Assembly: GCA_003599475.1 (NCBI GenBank)
Contig: QZKK01000183.1
Coordinates: 1-18,568 of the forward strand
Length of the DNA: 18,568 nt
Reading direction: 5' to 3'
Source: Desulfobacteraceae bacterium
GTDB taxonomy: Bacteria > Desulfobacterota > Desulfobacteria > Desulfobacterales > SURF-15
Shown here piece by piece: positions 8,554 to 16,551 of the stretch. A model generated the notes under the pieces. The model had not been told where the DNA came from, did not search any database, and saw nothing but the letters and a program-made list of their open reading frames with translations. The first letter of the stretch is position 1; each line of letters opens with the position of its first letter. A program made the position numbers and the translations under genes.

Positions 8554-9504
8554 ATGCAAAAAGCACATCGTTCCCTCAGTTTTTTCATTCGGTTGATGCT
8601 TATTTCGGGCTTGATCGCCACAGGGCTGCCGGGAGCCGCCGGTGCCGCAAGCTGCAGCGAGATCGATCATACCGGCCCGGCGGTGTCGATTACATCGCCG
8701 ACATCGACCGGGGCCTATGAGACCACGGCAGATACCATCACCCTTTCCGGCGAAGCAATGGAGAATTGCGGCCTCCAGATGATCCGTTGGTCCGTCGATG
8801 GCCAGGCAGGGGTTCAACTCGCGTCGGGTCAAACCGACGACTGGGGCGTCTGGTCCTGGCAGGCAAAGGATATTGAGCTTGCAGAAGGCTTGAACCGCAT
8901 CGTAGTTGCGGCTGAAGACGCCGCAGGCAACCTGGGCGAAACATCCATCGATGTGACCTATACCCATTTCGTCCCCCCGCCTCCTCCGGCCGGAGAAACC
9001 GGCCAACTGAGTCCCAAACAGGCAAAATTCACTTTCTATTTCGGAGGGGAGGGCTACGAAGACCTGGACCGCTTCAGCGTCGTGAGCTACCTGAAGAAGC
9101 AGGCCGATGAAAAATTCATGATGCCTTTTGACCAGGACGTAACAGTCACAGTTCATGTGTCGGGGATCGGGGAACAGGAACCCATTTTTTCGCAAACCAT
9201 ACCTGCCGGCTCCGTTGCAGGCACTTCCAAATACCGCTACACCAGTTATTCAGGGGTCCGTGATCTTACCTTGATGAATGCCACAAGCACCTCTGTGTAC
9301 ATGTATGTTTTTGTCGACAAATGGAACTTCTTGCCAGAATTAAGAAACGACTTGAGCCCCGAAGCCTATCGGGCCAAAATTCAGGAAATCGACAGCTTCA
9401 CCATCACCCTGGAGATGGGATCCGACAAAACCTGGCAAGGATCGGCTCCTCTAAAGGTCAGCATTTTCAACGATCATAAACAGGAACTCCACTATAATCG
9501 ATAG
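8554..9504 (+). CDS. Secreted protein with Ig-like domain, Pro hinge and unknown C-terminal domain
   Basis: 316 residues. ATG 8554 is supported by AAAGGAG at 8542-8548. A signal peptide is clear (hydrophobic LMLISGLIATGLPGAAGAAS, cut near residue 31). Residues ~40-142 look like a bacterial Ig-like domain of the type found in adhesins and glycanases (GPAVSITSPTS, ITLSGEA, WSWQAKDIELAEGLNRIVV, AAEDAAGNLGE). PPPPP at ~148 is a hinge. The remaining ~165 residues form a domain I do not recognise, with FTFYFGG, YLKKQADEKF, DQDVTVTVHVSG and PLKVSIFNDHKQELHYNR. No enzyme motif or cell-wall anchor is visible. It is probably an extracellular binding or structural protein matched to the polysaccharide; this is an inference from context. 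Confidence 0.78.
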   Translation: MQKAHRSLSFFIRLMLISGLIATGLPGAAGAASCSEIDHTGPAVSITSPTSTGAYETTADTITLSGEAMENCGLQMIRWSVDGQAGVQLASGQTDDWGVWSWQAKDIELAEGLNRIVVAAEDAAGNLGETSIDVTYTHFVPPPPPAGETGQLSPKQAKFTFYFGGEGYEDLDRFSVVSYLKKQADEKFMMPFDQDVTVTVHVSGIGEQEPIFSQTIPAGSVAGTSKYRYTSYSGVRDLTLMNATSTSVYMYVFVDKWNFLPELRNDLSPEAYRAKIQEIDSFTITLEMGSDKTWQGSAPLKVSIFNDHKQELHYNR

Positions 9505-9528
9505 GTCCCGGATCGCCATATCGAGTTG

Positions 9529-9551
9529 CCGGCGATGCGTTTGGTCGCCGG
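9529..9551 (+). other. Small inverted repeat between the Ig-like and GlmS-like genes
   Basis: CCGGCGA pairs with TCGCCGG (7 bp) around a 9-base loop. There is no T tract, so it is not a typical terminator. It may be a weak attenuating structure or chance. Confidence 0.35.
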
Positions 9552-9589
9552 AACAGATCCGGAATGACCCGGGTTCCGTGAGGTGCAAG

Positions 9590-12500
9590 ATGAAATTCAT
9601 GAGTTGCTATGTTCACCTTTTTGGATCCTGCATGCGGCGGCTCCTTCCGCCGCTGGGCCGGGCTCTCACTGCAAAAACCTTTATCGCAAGGAATCCTTCC
9701 GGGGTTCCTGAGAATTCCATCGTATTCTTTCCGCTTTCTTCAAATGTCCTGGCCTGTGGTCTCGTCGGAATCGTGGCCTTCAAGCCCCGGGCGGATATCG
9801 GAGCGACAGATGATTTGATGTTCATGGAAAAACTCGTTTCCCGTATCGAAGAGACCAGCCCTGAAGCCGGAGAGCCCGGCGAAGATGAAACCAGACCGGG
9901 AGCAAAAGAAAACCGAAGCGACGGCGGGCTGCACCTGTTGGAATCCGGCCCGATCGATCTGCTGTCCAGGGAAGCTTTTGTCCTGAAAAACAGTCGCCGT
10001 TTTTTCGAAGTATTTCGGAATCGCCGCAGTCAGGTTCGGCTGGAAAAAGTGATCCTCCGATTGGGGGAGGTCATCCGCCGGGAGGAAGCCTTTTTCAACA
10101 AGAATATGGGGAATCTGAGCACCGCCCAGGCTTCGATAATATCGCAGCGTATTGAAAACCTGAAAGACATCTCTTGGAGCCTTTCGAGGGAAATTCTCGA
10201 CAATGTCGTAAAGGTCAAAGAATTCCTGGGAAAGGCGGAGGCTGCAGCCCCATTTGAAGCAGTACGCCTCTTCAAACTGATCAATGCAACACTTAACAGC
10301 CTCGACCGCCTCGAAGTCCGGGGCCGCGATTCGGCGGGTATTTCGATCATGTTCAGCTTGCCAGAAAATGAATTCAAGCGCTTCACGGACGAACTGGACC
10401 GATCCGGACCTCAGGGTTTGCCCGAGCAGTGGAAAGAGCGCTTGAACCGCGAGGTGCTGGTCAACCGGGATATCGGACTATCTGAAAAAAACGACACCGG
10501 GGTTCATCTAATCCTGACTTATAAGGTGGCCGCCGAAGTCGGCGGCCTGGGCGACAACATCGCTTTTCTTCGAAAAGAACTCGCATCCGATGAAATTCTA
10601 AGACGCTTGGCTTGTCTTTCCTACGAAAGCTTCACGCTTTCAGCCCATACGCGATGGGCTTCGGCAGGGGCGATCACCGAGCCGAACTGCCATCCGGTAG
10701 ACAACGGCTGCAGCGAAAGCCGCCCTTTCTCGAAGTCGAAAATCCATGTCTGCCTGAACGGAGACATCGACAATTATCAGGAGCTCAAGCACCGGTTCGA
10801 AGAAAACGGAAGCCGCATCCCCTGCGAAATTACGACAGACACAAAAATCATACCCCTCCAGATCCAAACCTATATCGATCTGGGATACGGCATCGCTGAA
10901 GCTTTCCGATTGGCGGTCAACGACTTCGATGGATCGCACGCAATCGCCATGCTCACCGATTTGGCTCCCGGAAAGCTGTTTCTGGCGCAAAAAGGGAGCG
11001 GCCAGGCGATTTTTATCGGCCTGGCCCAGGACCATTACATTCCTGCTTCGGAAGTTTACGGGTTTGTGGAAGAGACACCGTTCTATCTGAAGATGGACGG
11101 TGAAAAAACGGTCGACGGAAAATCCGGTAAAATCAAGGGTCAGATCTTTATCCTCGATCCGGAAACAGACGATGCTCTGAAAGGGATCCAAGCCGTTTAT
11201 TATGATGGTACTCCGATTGGACTCAAACCGCAGGACATCAAATGGACCGGAATCACTTCCCGGGATATCGACCGCCAGGGATTTCCTCACTACTTTTTAA
11301 AGGAAATCAGCGAGTCCCCGGCCTCGGTCGAAAAAACCCTCGCCAACCGATGGAAATTTTCCCCAAACGACCGCAGACTCAGAGTCGTTCAAATAGATGA
11401 AACCGTGATTTCTCCGAAACTCGAAGAGGCACTGCGAAAGGACAAAATCCGGCGCGTATTCTTTATCGGCCAGGGCACGGCCGGAGTTGCCGCCACAGCC
11501 TGTGCCGATATTTTCAAATATCATCTGGATGATCCCTTGCTGCCGGTTACAGCCGTCAAAGCCTCAGAAATGAGCGGATCCATGCTCAAGAACTTGGACG
11601 ATACCCGCAGCCTGGAAGATACCCTGGTCATCGCCGTTTCCCAATCGGGAACCACCACAGATACCAATCGAACCGTGGACATGGTCCGTCAACGAGGCGC
11701 CTATACCCTGGCCATTGTCAATCGAAGGGATTCGGATCTTACATTCAAGGTCGATGGGGTCATGTATACTTCAAGCGGCCGGGACATCGAAATGTCGGTG
11801 GCCTCTACGAAGGCATTTTATTCCCAAATCGCGGCAGGTGCGCTGATCAGCCTTCACATCGCCGGTCTGAAAGGACGACGAAGCGAGGAGTTCATCAGCG
11901 AAGAAATCAGGCACTTGCTCATGCTGCCGTCGGGGATGCAGAAAGTCTTGGCCATGCAGGAAAAGATCGCTGCGTCTGCCGGGCGGCTGGCGGTTTCAAG
12001 GCTGTACTGGGCCACGGTCGGCAGCGGTCCGAACAAGGCCGCCGCAGACGAGATTCGAATCAAACTCAGTGAATTGTGCTATAAAACCATTTCCTCCGAC
12101 TACATCGAGGACAAGAAGCACATCGACCTGTCTTCAGAACCGCTGATTCTGATCTGTGCGGCAGGTGCCGGTCCGACGGTCATCGGCGACATCATTAAGG
12201 ACACAGCGATTTTCAAGGCGCACAAAGCCGCCACCGTGATCATCGCCGACAAAGGCGAAGACCGGTTCCTCCCCTATGCCGACGATCTGTTCCATGTGCC
12301 GCGAACACTGCCGCACCTGGCACCGATATTCAACACCCTGGTCGGGCATCTTTGGGGATATTATGCCGCATTGGCCATTCACGAGAGTTCAATTTTTCTA
12401 AGCGGCTTCCGGGAAGAGCTGCATAAAATGCTGCAGGCTTACGCGCGGAAAGGGTTGAACACTTATGAAGTGGTCCTGGAGAAATCCTTCCGTGAAAAAA

Positions 12501-13408
12501 TCCTGACCTTCTATACGGAACTGATCCGGCGGCGCAACGAAGAACGGCTGCCTGGCATCATCGGCCTGCGCCCGGTCTCGGATCTTATGCTGCTGCTGAA
12601 ATACCTTGCCGGCCGTCTTCCAGTATCGGATTTCGAGATCGATTTCGGAAGGAAGGGGACCGCCATGGACATGCTTGAGATCCTGTTCGAATGCCTAGGC
12701 AAATCGATCAATGCGCTTTCGCGTCCGGTGGATGCCATCAAGCACCAGGCCAAAACCGTCACCGTGGGGACCAGCCGGATCGACGAAAAGTTCGACGGCG
12801 CGGTCTTCTCGACTCTGGCTGCACACCGGATCGGTCTGGGGCGGTTGACCCATCAGAATGTCCTGGTTTTAAAAAACCTCCAGGGAGTGATCTCTGCAGT
12901 CAACGGCTCGATACTCTACCGGATCGAGGGGCTCGATCTTCTCGGCCAGCCGACCGAGGAGACAAAGATTGCAGTCGTTCGCAAGGAGGGGCTGCTCCAA
13001 TCGCTCTCATCGAGGGTGGAGAAAAGCCCCATGCTCAGGGGAACCAAACGAATCATCGTCTGTCAGGGAAACGTCTATATCGGCAAAGGACTGGAAGACG
13101 GCAGAAACATTCTGATCGTACCGGTGCTTTCGGATGATTCCGCCGCTCCCAGAAATATTTCCCGACTGCTGCTGCTCAATGTCTCGTTCAAAGAGAAGGC
13201 CCCGCTTGAGGCGATCGTCAAGGCTCTCGGAGGAAAGTACGACCATATCAAAAATATCGTACATGAGAATAACATTTCCTGGCAGGATCAAATACTGGCC
13301 CCCTTCCCCCTCGAAGATCTTTTCGGCAGATCCGCCGAAAAGATCGCAGAATCCATCATGACGATCCATGGCAAACCGCAGGAGCACAAAAGGGTGCAGG
13401 CGGCCTGA
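9590..13408 (+). CDS. GlmS-like glutamine amidotransferase / double-SIS isomerase with large insertions
   Basis: 1272 residues, about twice canonical GlmS (~610). ATG 9590 follows AGG by 6 bases. Glutaminase hallmarks are present: CGLVGIVAF (Cys56), RGRDSAG (~247), HTRWAS (R355), LNGD (N390) and TDTK (D417). The isomerase half carries SIS1 with GQGTAG, SQSGTT (684-689) and VASTKAF. SIS2 carries K825, E828 and H844, spaced as K485, E488 and H504 of E. coli GlmS, and AKTVTVG (K1055) matches the tail holding K603. GlmS makes glucosamine-6-phosphate from fructose-6-phosphate and glutamine. Extra pieces are ~160 residues between Cys56 and DSAG (mostly helical), ~110 residues before K1055, and ~215 residues after it, the last of unknown fold. 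Cys56 would need propeptide removal to act as the N-terminal nucleophile. A likely role is supplying amino sugar to this locus; a modified acceptor is possible. Confidence 0.88.
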   Translation: MKFMSCYVHLFGSCMRRLLPPLGRALTAKTFIARNPSGVPENSIVFFPLSSNVLACGLVGIVAFKPRADIGATDDLMFMEKLVSRIEETSPEAGEPGEDETRPGAKENRSDGGLHLLESGPIDLLSREAFVLKNSRRFFEVFRNRRSQVRLEKVILRLGEVIRREEAFFNKNMGNLSTAQASIISQRIENLKDISWSLSREILDNVVKVKEFLGKAEAAAPFEAVRLFKLINATLNSLDRLEVRGRDSAGISIMFSLPENEFKRFTDELDRSGPQGLPEQWKERLNREVLVNRDIGLSEKNDTGVHLILTYKVAAEVGGLGDNIAFLRKELASDEILRRLACLSYESFTLSAHTRWASAGAITEPNCHPVDNGCSESRPFSKSKIHVCLNGDIDNYQELKHRFEENGSRIPCEITTDTKIIPLQIQTYIDLGYGIAEAFRLAVNDFDGSHAIAMLTDLAPGKLFLAQKGSGQAIFIGLAQDHYIPASEVYGFVEETPFYLKMDGEKTVDGKSGKIKGQIFILDPETDDALKGIQAVYYDGTPIGLKPQDIKWTGITSRDIDRQGFPHYFLKEISESPASVEKTLANRWKFSPNDRRLRVVQIDETVISPKLEEALRKDKIRRVFFIGQGTAGVAATACADIFKYHLDDPLLPVTAVKASEMSGSMLKNLDDTRSLEDTLVIAVSQSGTTTDTNRTVDMVRQRGAYTLAIVNRRDSDLTFKVDGVMYTSSGRDIEMSVASTKAFYSQIAAGALISLHIAGLKGRRSEEFISEEIRHLLMLPSGMQKVLAMQEKIAASAGRLAVSRLYWATVGSGPNKAAADEIRIKLSELCYKTISSDYIEDKKHIDLSSEPLILICAAGAGPTVIGDIIKDTAIFKAHKAATVIIADKGEDRFLPYADDLFHVPRTLPHLAPIFNTLVGHLWGYYAALAIHESSIFLSGFREELHKMLQAYARKGLNTYEVVLEKSFREKILTFYTELIRRRNEERLPGIIGLRPVSDLMLLLKYLAGRLPVSDFEIDFGRKGTAMDMLEILFECLGKSINALSRPVDAIKHQAKTVTVGTSRIDEKFDGAVFSTLAAHRIGLGRLTHQNVLVLKNLQGVISAVNGSILYRIEGLDLLGQPTEETKIAVVRKEGLLQSLSSRVEKSPMLRGTKRIIVCQGNVYIGKGLEDGRNILIVPVLSDDSAAPRNISRLLLLNVSFKEKAPLEAIVKALGGKYDHIKNIVHENNISWQDQILAPFPLEDLFGRSAEKIAESIMTIHGKPQEHKRVQAA

Positions 13409-13434
13409 TGACGCTCGCGAAGGCTCAGCCGGAA

Positions 13435-13466
13435 TGATAGGTTGCGCTTCGCTCCACCCATCCTAC
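13435..13466. repeat. Dispersed hairpin-type repeat (GGTTGCGCTTCGCTCCACCC family)
   Basis: The reverse strand begins GTAGGATGGGTGGAGCGAAG and then continues into GCGCAACC. This matches a widely dispersed bacterial intergenic repeat with ends that can partly pair (GGTTG/CACCC). It lies 27 bases after the GlmS-like stop and may serve as a 3' stabiliser; that is inference. Confidence 0.55.
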
Positions 13467-13476
13467 TGAACTTCGT

Positions 13477-13544
13477 TTGAAATTCGAAATCCGAATCTCG
13501 AAATCCGAAACAAATGCAAAATCTAAAATTCAAATGATCCAAAC
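13477..13544. repeat. CGAAATCCGAA-type low-complexity repeat
   Basis: CGAAATCCGAA appears twice, followed by related A-rich units (AAATGCAAAATCTAAAATTC). This class of repeat occurs in intergenic DNA of several environmental phyla. The open frame it creates on the minus strand is an artefact. Confidence 0.65.
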
Positions 13545-13582
13545 AGTCTGTTTTCTGGCCGTTTCGGCGGCTGGCGGCCATG

Positions 13583-13634
13583 CTGAACGCTGAACGCTGA
13601 ACCCTGAACGCTGAACCCTGAACACTGAACACTG
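13583..13634. repeat. Seven tandem CTGAACN heptamers
   Basis: The array has exactly seven 7-base units in register, CTGAAC plus G, G, C, G, C, A, A, then a partial CTG. It is the reverse complement of the heptamers at 366-408. It ends 9 bases before the ribosome binding site of the epimerase gene, so it lies in that gene's upstream region. Confidence 0.85.
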
Positions 13635-13659
13635 TAAATATGAAAGGAGGCACCCTTCA

Positions 13660-14730
13660 ATGCTCTCGTTGTCTGAACATCCGGTGCTGGTCACCGGGAC
13701 TGCCGGTTTCATCGGTTTTCATTTGACTTCAAAGCTGATTGAAAAAGGCGTGCAAGTTGTCGGTTTAGACAATTTGAACGACTACTACGATGTTCAATTG
13801 AAAAAAGACCGTCTCGAGCAACTGGAAAGACATCCTGATTTTTCCCTCCAGCGGCTGGATCTAACCGACCGGGTGGGGGTGAGCACGCTCTTTGCCCGGC
13901 ATGATTTTGAGGTGGTGGTTCATCTGGCCGCCCAAGCCGGTGTGCGCTACTCTCTCAGCCACCCGCATGTCTATATCGACAGCAACATTCAAGGTTTCCT
14001 GAACATTCTGGAAGGCTGCCGCAGTTGCCGCCAAATCAAACATCTGGTTTTTGCATCCTCGAGCTCGGTCTATGGGGCGAACACGGCCCAGCCCTTTTCC
14101 GTTCATCAGAACGTGGACCATCCCCTTTCTCTTTATGCGGCAACCAAAAAGGCAAACGAGCTCATGGCCCACACCTATGCCCACCTGTACGGAATTCCAG
14201 CGACAGGGTTGCGCTTTTTCACCGTCTACGGCCCTTGGGGACGACCGGATATGGCTCTTTTTCTCTTCACCCGGGCGATGCTTTCCGGAAAACCCATCCA
14301 GGTGTTCAATTACGGAAACATGAAACGGGATTTCACCTATATCGATGACATCGTGGAAGGCATCCTGCAGGTCATGGTTCGCCCGCCCCAACCGGACGCC
14401 CAGTGGAGCGGTGCACGCCCGGACCCCGGCAGCAGCCCCGGACCTTACCGCATCTACAACATCGGCAATAACCGGCCGGTTGAGCTCATGGAGATGATCG
14501 GAGTGCTGGAAAAGTGTCTCGGAATCGAGGCCAGGAAAGAATATCTGCCGCTGCAGGCCGGCGACGTGCCGTCCACCTATGCGGACATCGACGATCTGAC
14601 AAGGCTCTTCGGTTTCAAACCGAAAACCACAATCCACGAGGGAATACCGAATTTCGTCCGCTGGTATCGAGCTTACTACGGCGAAAGGATGGTCGGTGAG
14701 GAAGGTTTGTGCACCGCTGTTGCCGTTTGA
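13660..14730 (+). CDS. UDP-glucuronate 4-epimerase (extended SDR family)
   Basis: 356 residues; AAAGGAGG at 13643-13650 fixes the start. NAD-binding TGTAGFIG (G13, G16, G19) is followed by GLDNLNDYYDVQLKKDRLEQL, a signature I associate with UDP-GlcA 4-epimerases rather than GalE. Later landmarks are LAAQAGVRYSL, SSSSVYG (133-139), Y159-x3-K163, GLRFFTVYGPWGRPDMALF, DFTYIDDIV, YNIGNNRPVELM and GDVPSTYADIDDL. It should interconvert UDP-GlcA and UDP-GalA in the cytoplasm. The asparagine-synthase-like gene begins 39 bases downstream, which suggests the uronate may be amidated. The UDP-uronate preference comes from motif recognition and was not tested. Confidence 0.92.
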   Translation: MLSLSEHPVLVTGTAGFIGFHLTSKLIEKGVQVVGLDNLNDYYDVQLKKDRLEQLERHPDFSLQRLDLTDRVGVSTLFARHDFEVVVHLAAQAGVRYSLSHPHVYIDSNIQGFLNILEGCRSCRQIKHLVFASSSSVYGANTAQPFSVHQNVDHPLSLYAATKKANELMAHTYAHLYGIPATGLRFFTVYGPWGRPDMALFLFTRAMLSGKPIQVFNYGNMKRDFTYIDDIVEGILQVMVRPPQPDAQWSGARPDPGSSPGPYRIYNIGNNRPVELMEMIGVLEKCLGIEARKEYLPLQAGDVPSTYADIDDLTRLFGFKPKTTIHEGIPNFVRWYRAYYGERMVGEEGLCTAVAV

Positions 14731-14769
14731 CTTTTCCGACGCTGACGCGAACGGCATTTGGAGAAAACA

Positions 14770-16551
14770 ATGGCCAAACTCGTTTTGATAAGCCACAGAG
14801 ACGGCAGGATCAGGGAGAATTTCCGCGAGGAGGCGGAACATCTCTCCCAAAGGCTTACCCCCGACAACATCCCGCATGCTGCACCGGCAATGATTGTAAG
14901 CGGAGGTATTCACATCGCCGTATTCGGGGAAACGGCAGCAATATCGCTGAAAGAAACCGGCGTAGCCATGGGGCATCTTCATCACCCCGACAAGAGCTGG
15001 TTCAGACCCGGCGAGGAAACGCCGGAGGGGTCTTTCGCGTTGTTCAAAGCGGACCGCCGATTCATCGAACTGGCCACCGATATCGTCGGATCGAGAACCA
15101 TCTGGTATGCACAGACCCCGGAAGTGTTTATCGCTGCAACCTCACAGCGTGCTCTTGTGTATTTCCTGCAGTCCTTCGAACCCAACGAGGAGGCTTTTGC
15201 ATGGATGCTGTCTGGAGGCACCCTCGGGCCGGGGTTGTCCTGGGACCGGCGTGTGCGATTCCTTCCACCCAACAGCCGCCTGCTGCTGGATCGTTTCTCC
15301 TGGAGCCTTTCGTTGAATATCCTGCCGGCTGTTTTCGAACCGGAGCCCCTGTCGAAAAGAGAGCATCACAGGGTTCTTGAGAAGCAGATAGAAGACGTCC
15401 TTCAGGAGGTTAGTTTCGATCCCGAAAAATGGGTGCTTCCTCTGTCCGGCGGGTATGACAGCCGGCTGCTGCTTTTGCTGCTCAAAGACCGGTTCCCGGC
15501 GATCAAATGTGTCACCTGGGGCAGGGATGGGGCTTTGTCTCAGAAATGGAACGATGCGCAGATTGCACAAGACCTGTGTCGAATGCTGAATGTAAGGCAT
15601 GACTATTTCGTAACAGAAATATCGGTAGAGTCCATCGAGAAGGTATTTGGAAGGTTTTTGACAGCCGGAGAAGGAAGAATCGATCACCTGGAGCCCTACC
15701 TTGACGGTTTCTTTGTCTGGAAACACCTGTCCGAAAAAGGGGTAAAAGGGATCATCCGCGGAGACGAGTGCTTCGGCAGTCGGTGCCTCTATTCGGAGCT
15801 TGATTTTCGCAAATTCGTTTTTGCCACGATGATCTCGGATTACGCTGAGCTCAGGGAAATGGATCTTCCCGCCTCCTTTGGCCAGACATGGCCGGAAAGG
15901 TTGAGAGCCCGAAAGGACGAGACGCTGGAAACCTGGCGGGACAGACTCTATTGCGAATATTACTTTGCCCACGGTCTTTCCGCGCTGAATGACCTGAAAC
16001 TGAGCTACGTCGAGATCATGAACCCGCTCATTTTCAGAAGGATCGTTGAAAGAGTCAGGAAACTCCCGGACAGGCTGCGAACCGAAAAAATTCTTCTAAG
16101 AAAAATCGTCGAGCGCCGCACCCCCAATGTGCCGTTTGCAAAGTATCCGGCCATCGATTTGCGAAGGGATTACTTGAAGGGGAAAGAGGTAAGGGAATTT
16201 TTAAACGATCAGCTTTTTTCAGCCCCCTGCCGGACGGTGCTGCCTCATTCACTGATTTCGAAGATCATGGAAAATCTCAACAACAATCATTCCGGCGGCG
16301 TCACACAGCGGTTTCCCATTATCCGAACCCTCCGCCCCTTTTTCCCGCCTCCGGTCATAAAAATGATTAAAAAGACGCTTTCCCTGGAAGAGCGAATCGA
16401 TTATTTCGATCTGGCACTTCGTTCCTGTATCGTCGGCAGTATGACTGCCCTGCTTTCCCGGGATGCCCGGGAGCTTGCCGAAATATACAAACCCAAGCGG
16501 ACTATTCATGCGCCATCGGAAAATCATTGTCCAGTAGAGCCCGCCCCGTAA
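14770..16551 (+). CDS. Asparagine-synthase-like ATP-dependent amide/amine ligase lacking the glutaminase cysteine
   Basis: 593 residues. ATG 14770 is supported by GGAG at 14760-14763. The C-terminal half is an asparagine-synthase fold: PP-loop LSGGYDSR (S226-R232), FPAIKCVTWG and GIIRGDECFG. The N-terminal ~200 residues keep the later part of an Ntn-glutaminase fold (GSFALFKADRRFIELATDIVGSRTIWYA and VFIAATSQRAL). However, the protein begins M-A-K instead of M-C-G, so the nucleophile is absent. It probably uses free ammonia or an amine rather than glutamine, with the substrate carboxylate activated as an acyl-AMP. Sitting beside a UDP-uronate epimerase, it may amidate a uronic acid, as proposed for WbpS-type proteins of O-antigen loci. 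Other AsnB homologs make lactams or lasso peptides, but no precursor peptide is seen. Confidence 0.85.
   Translation: MAKLVLISHRDGRIRENFREEAEHLSQRLTPDNIPHAAPAMIVSGGIHIAVFGETAAISLKETGVAMGHLHHPDKSWFRPGEETPEGSFALFKADRRFIELATDIVGSRTIWYAQTPEVFIAATSQRALVYFLQSFEPNEEAFAWMLSGGTLGPGLSWDRRVRFLPPNSRLLLDRFSWSLSLNILPAVFEPEPLSKREHHRVLEKQIEDVLQEVSFDPEKWVLPLSGGYDSRLLLLLLKDRFPAIKCVTWGRDGALSQKWNDAQIAQDLCRMLNVRHDYFVTEISVESIEKVFGRFLTAGEGRIDHLEPYLDGFFVWKHLSEKGVKGIIRGDECFGSRCLYSELDFRKFVFATMISDYAELREMDLPASFGQTWPERLRARKDETLETWRDRLYCEYYFAHGLSALNDLKLSYVEIMNPLIFRRIVERVRKLPDRLRTEKILLRKIVERRTPNVPFAKYPAIDLRRDYLKGKEVREFLNDQLFSAPCRTVLPHSLISKIMENLNNNHSGGVTQRFPIIRTLRPFFPPPVIKMIKKTLSLEERIDYFDLALRSCIVGSMTALLSRDARELAEIYKPKRTIHAPSENHCPVEPAP

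Noticed and set aside
9529..9551. glmS-type ribozyme or other leader control before the GlmS-like gene
   Set aside because: Only a 7-bp hairpin is present in an 85-base gap, too short for the ribozyme.
9749..9757. CTG start placing Cys close to the N-terminus of the GlmS-like protein
   Set aside because: No Shine-Dalgarno precedes it and CTG starts are rare; kept only as an alternative.
13583..13634. CRISPR array
   Set aside because: The 7-base units have no spacers and no cas genes are nearby.
13861..14985. Minus-strand frame of 374 codons opposite the epimerase gene
   Set aside because: The plus strand is an unmistakable epimerase, and the minus translation shows no family features.
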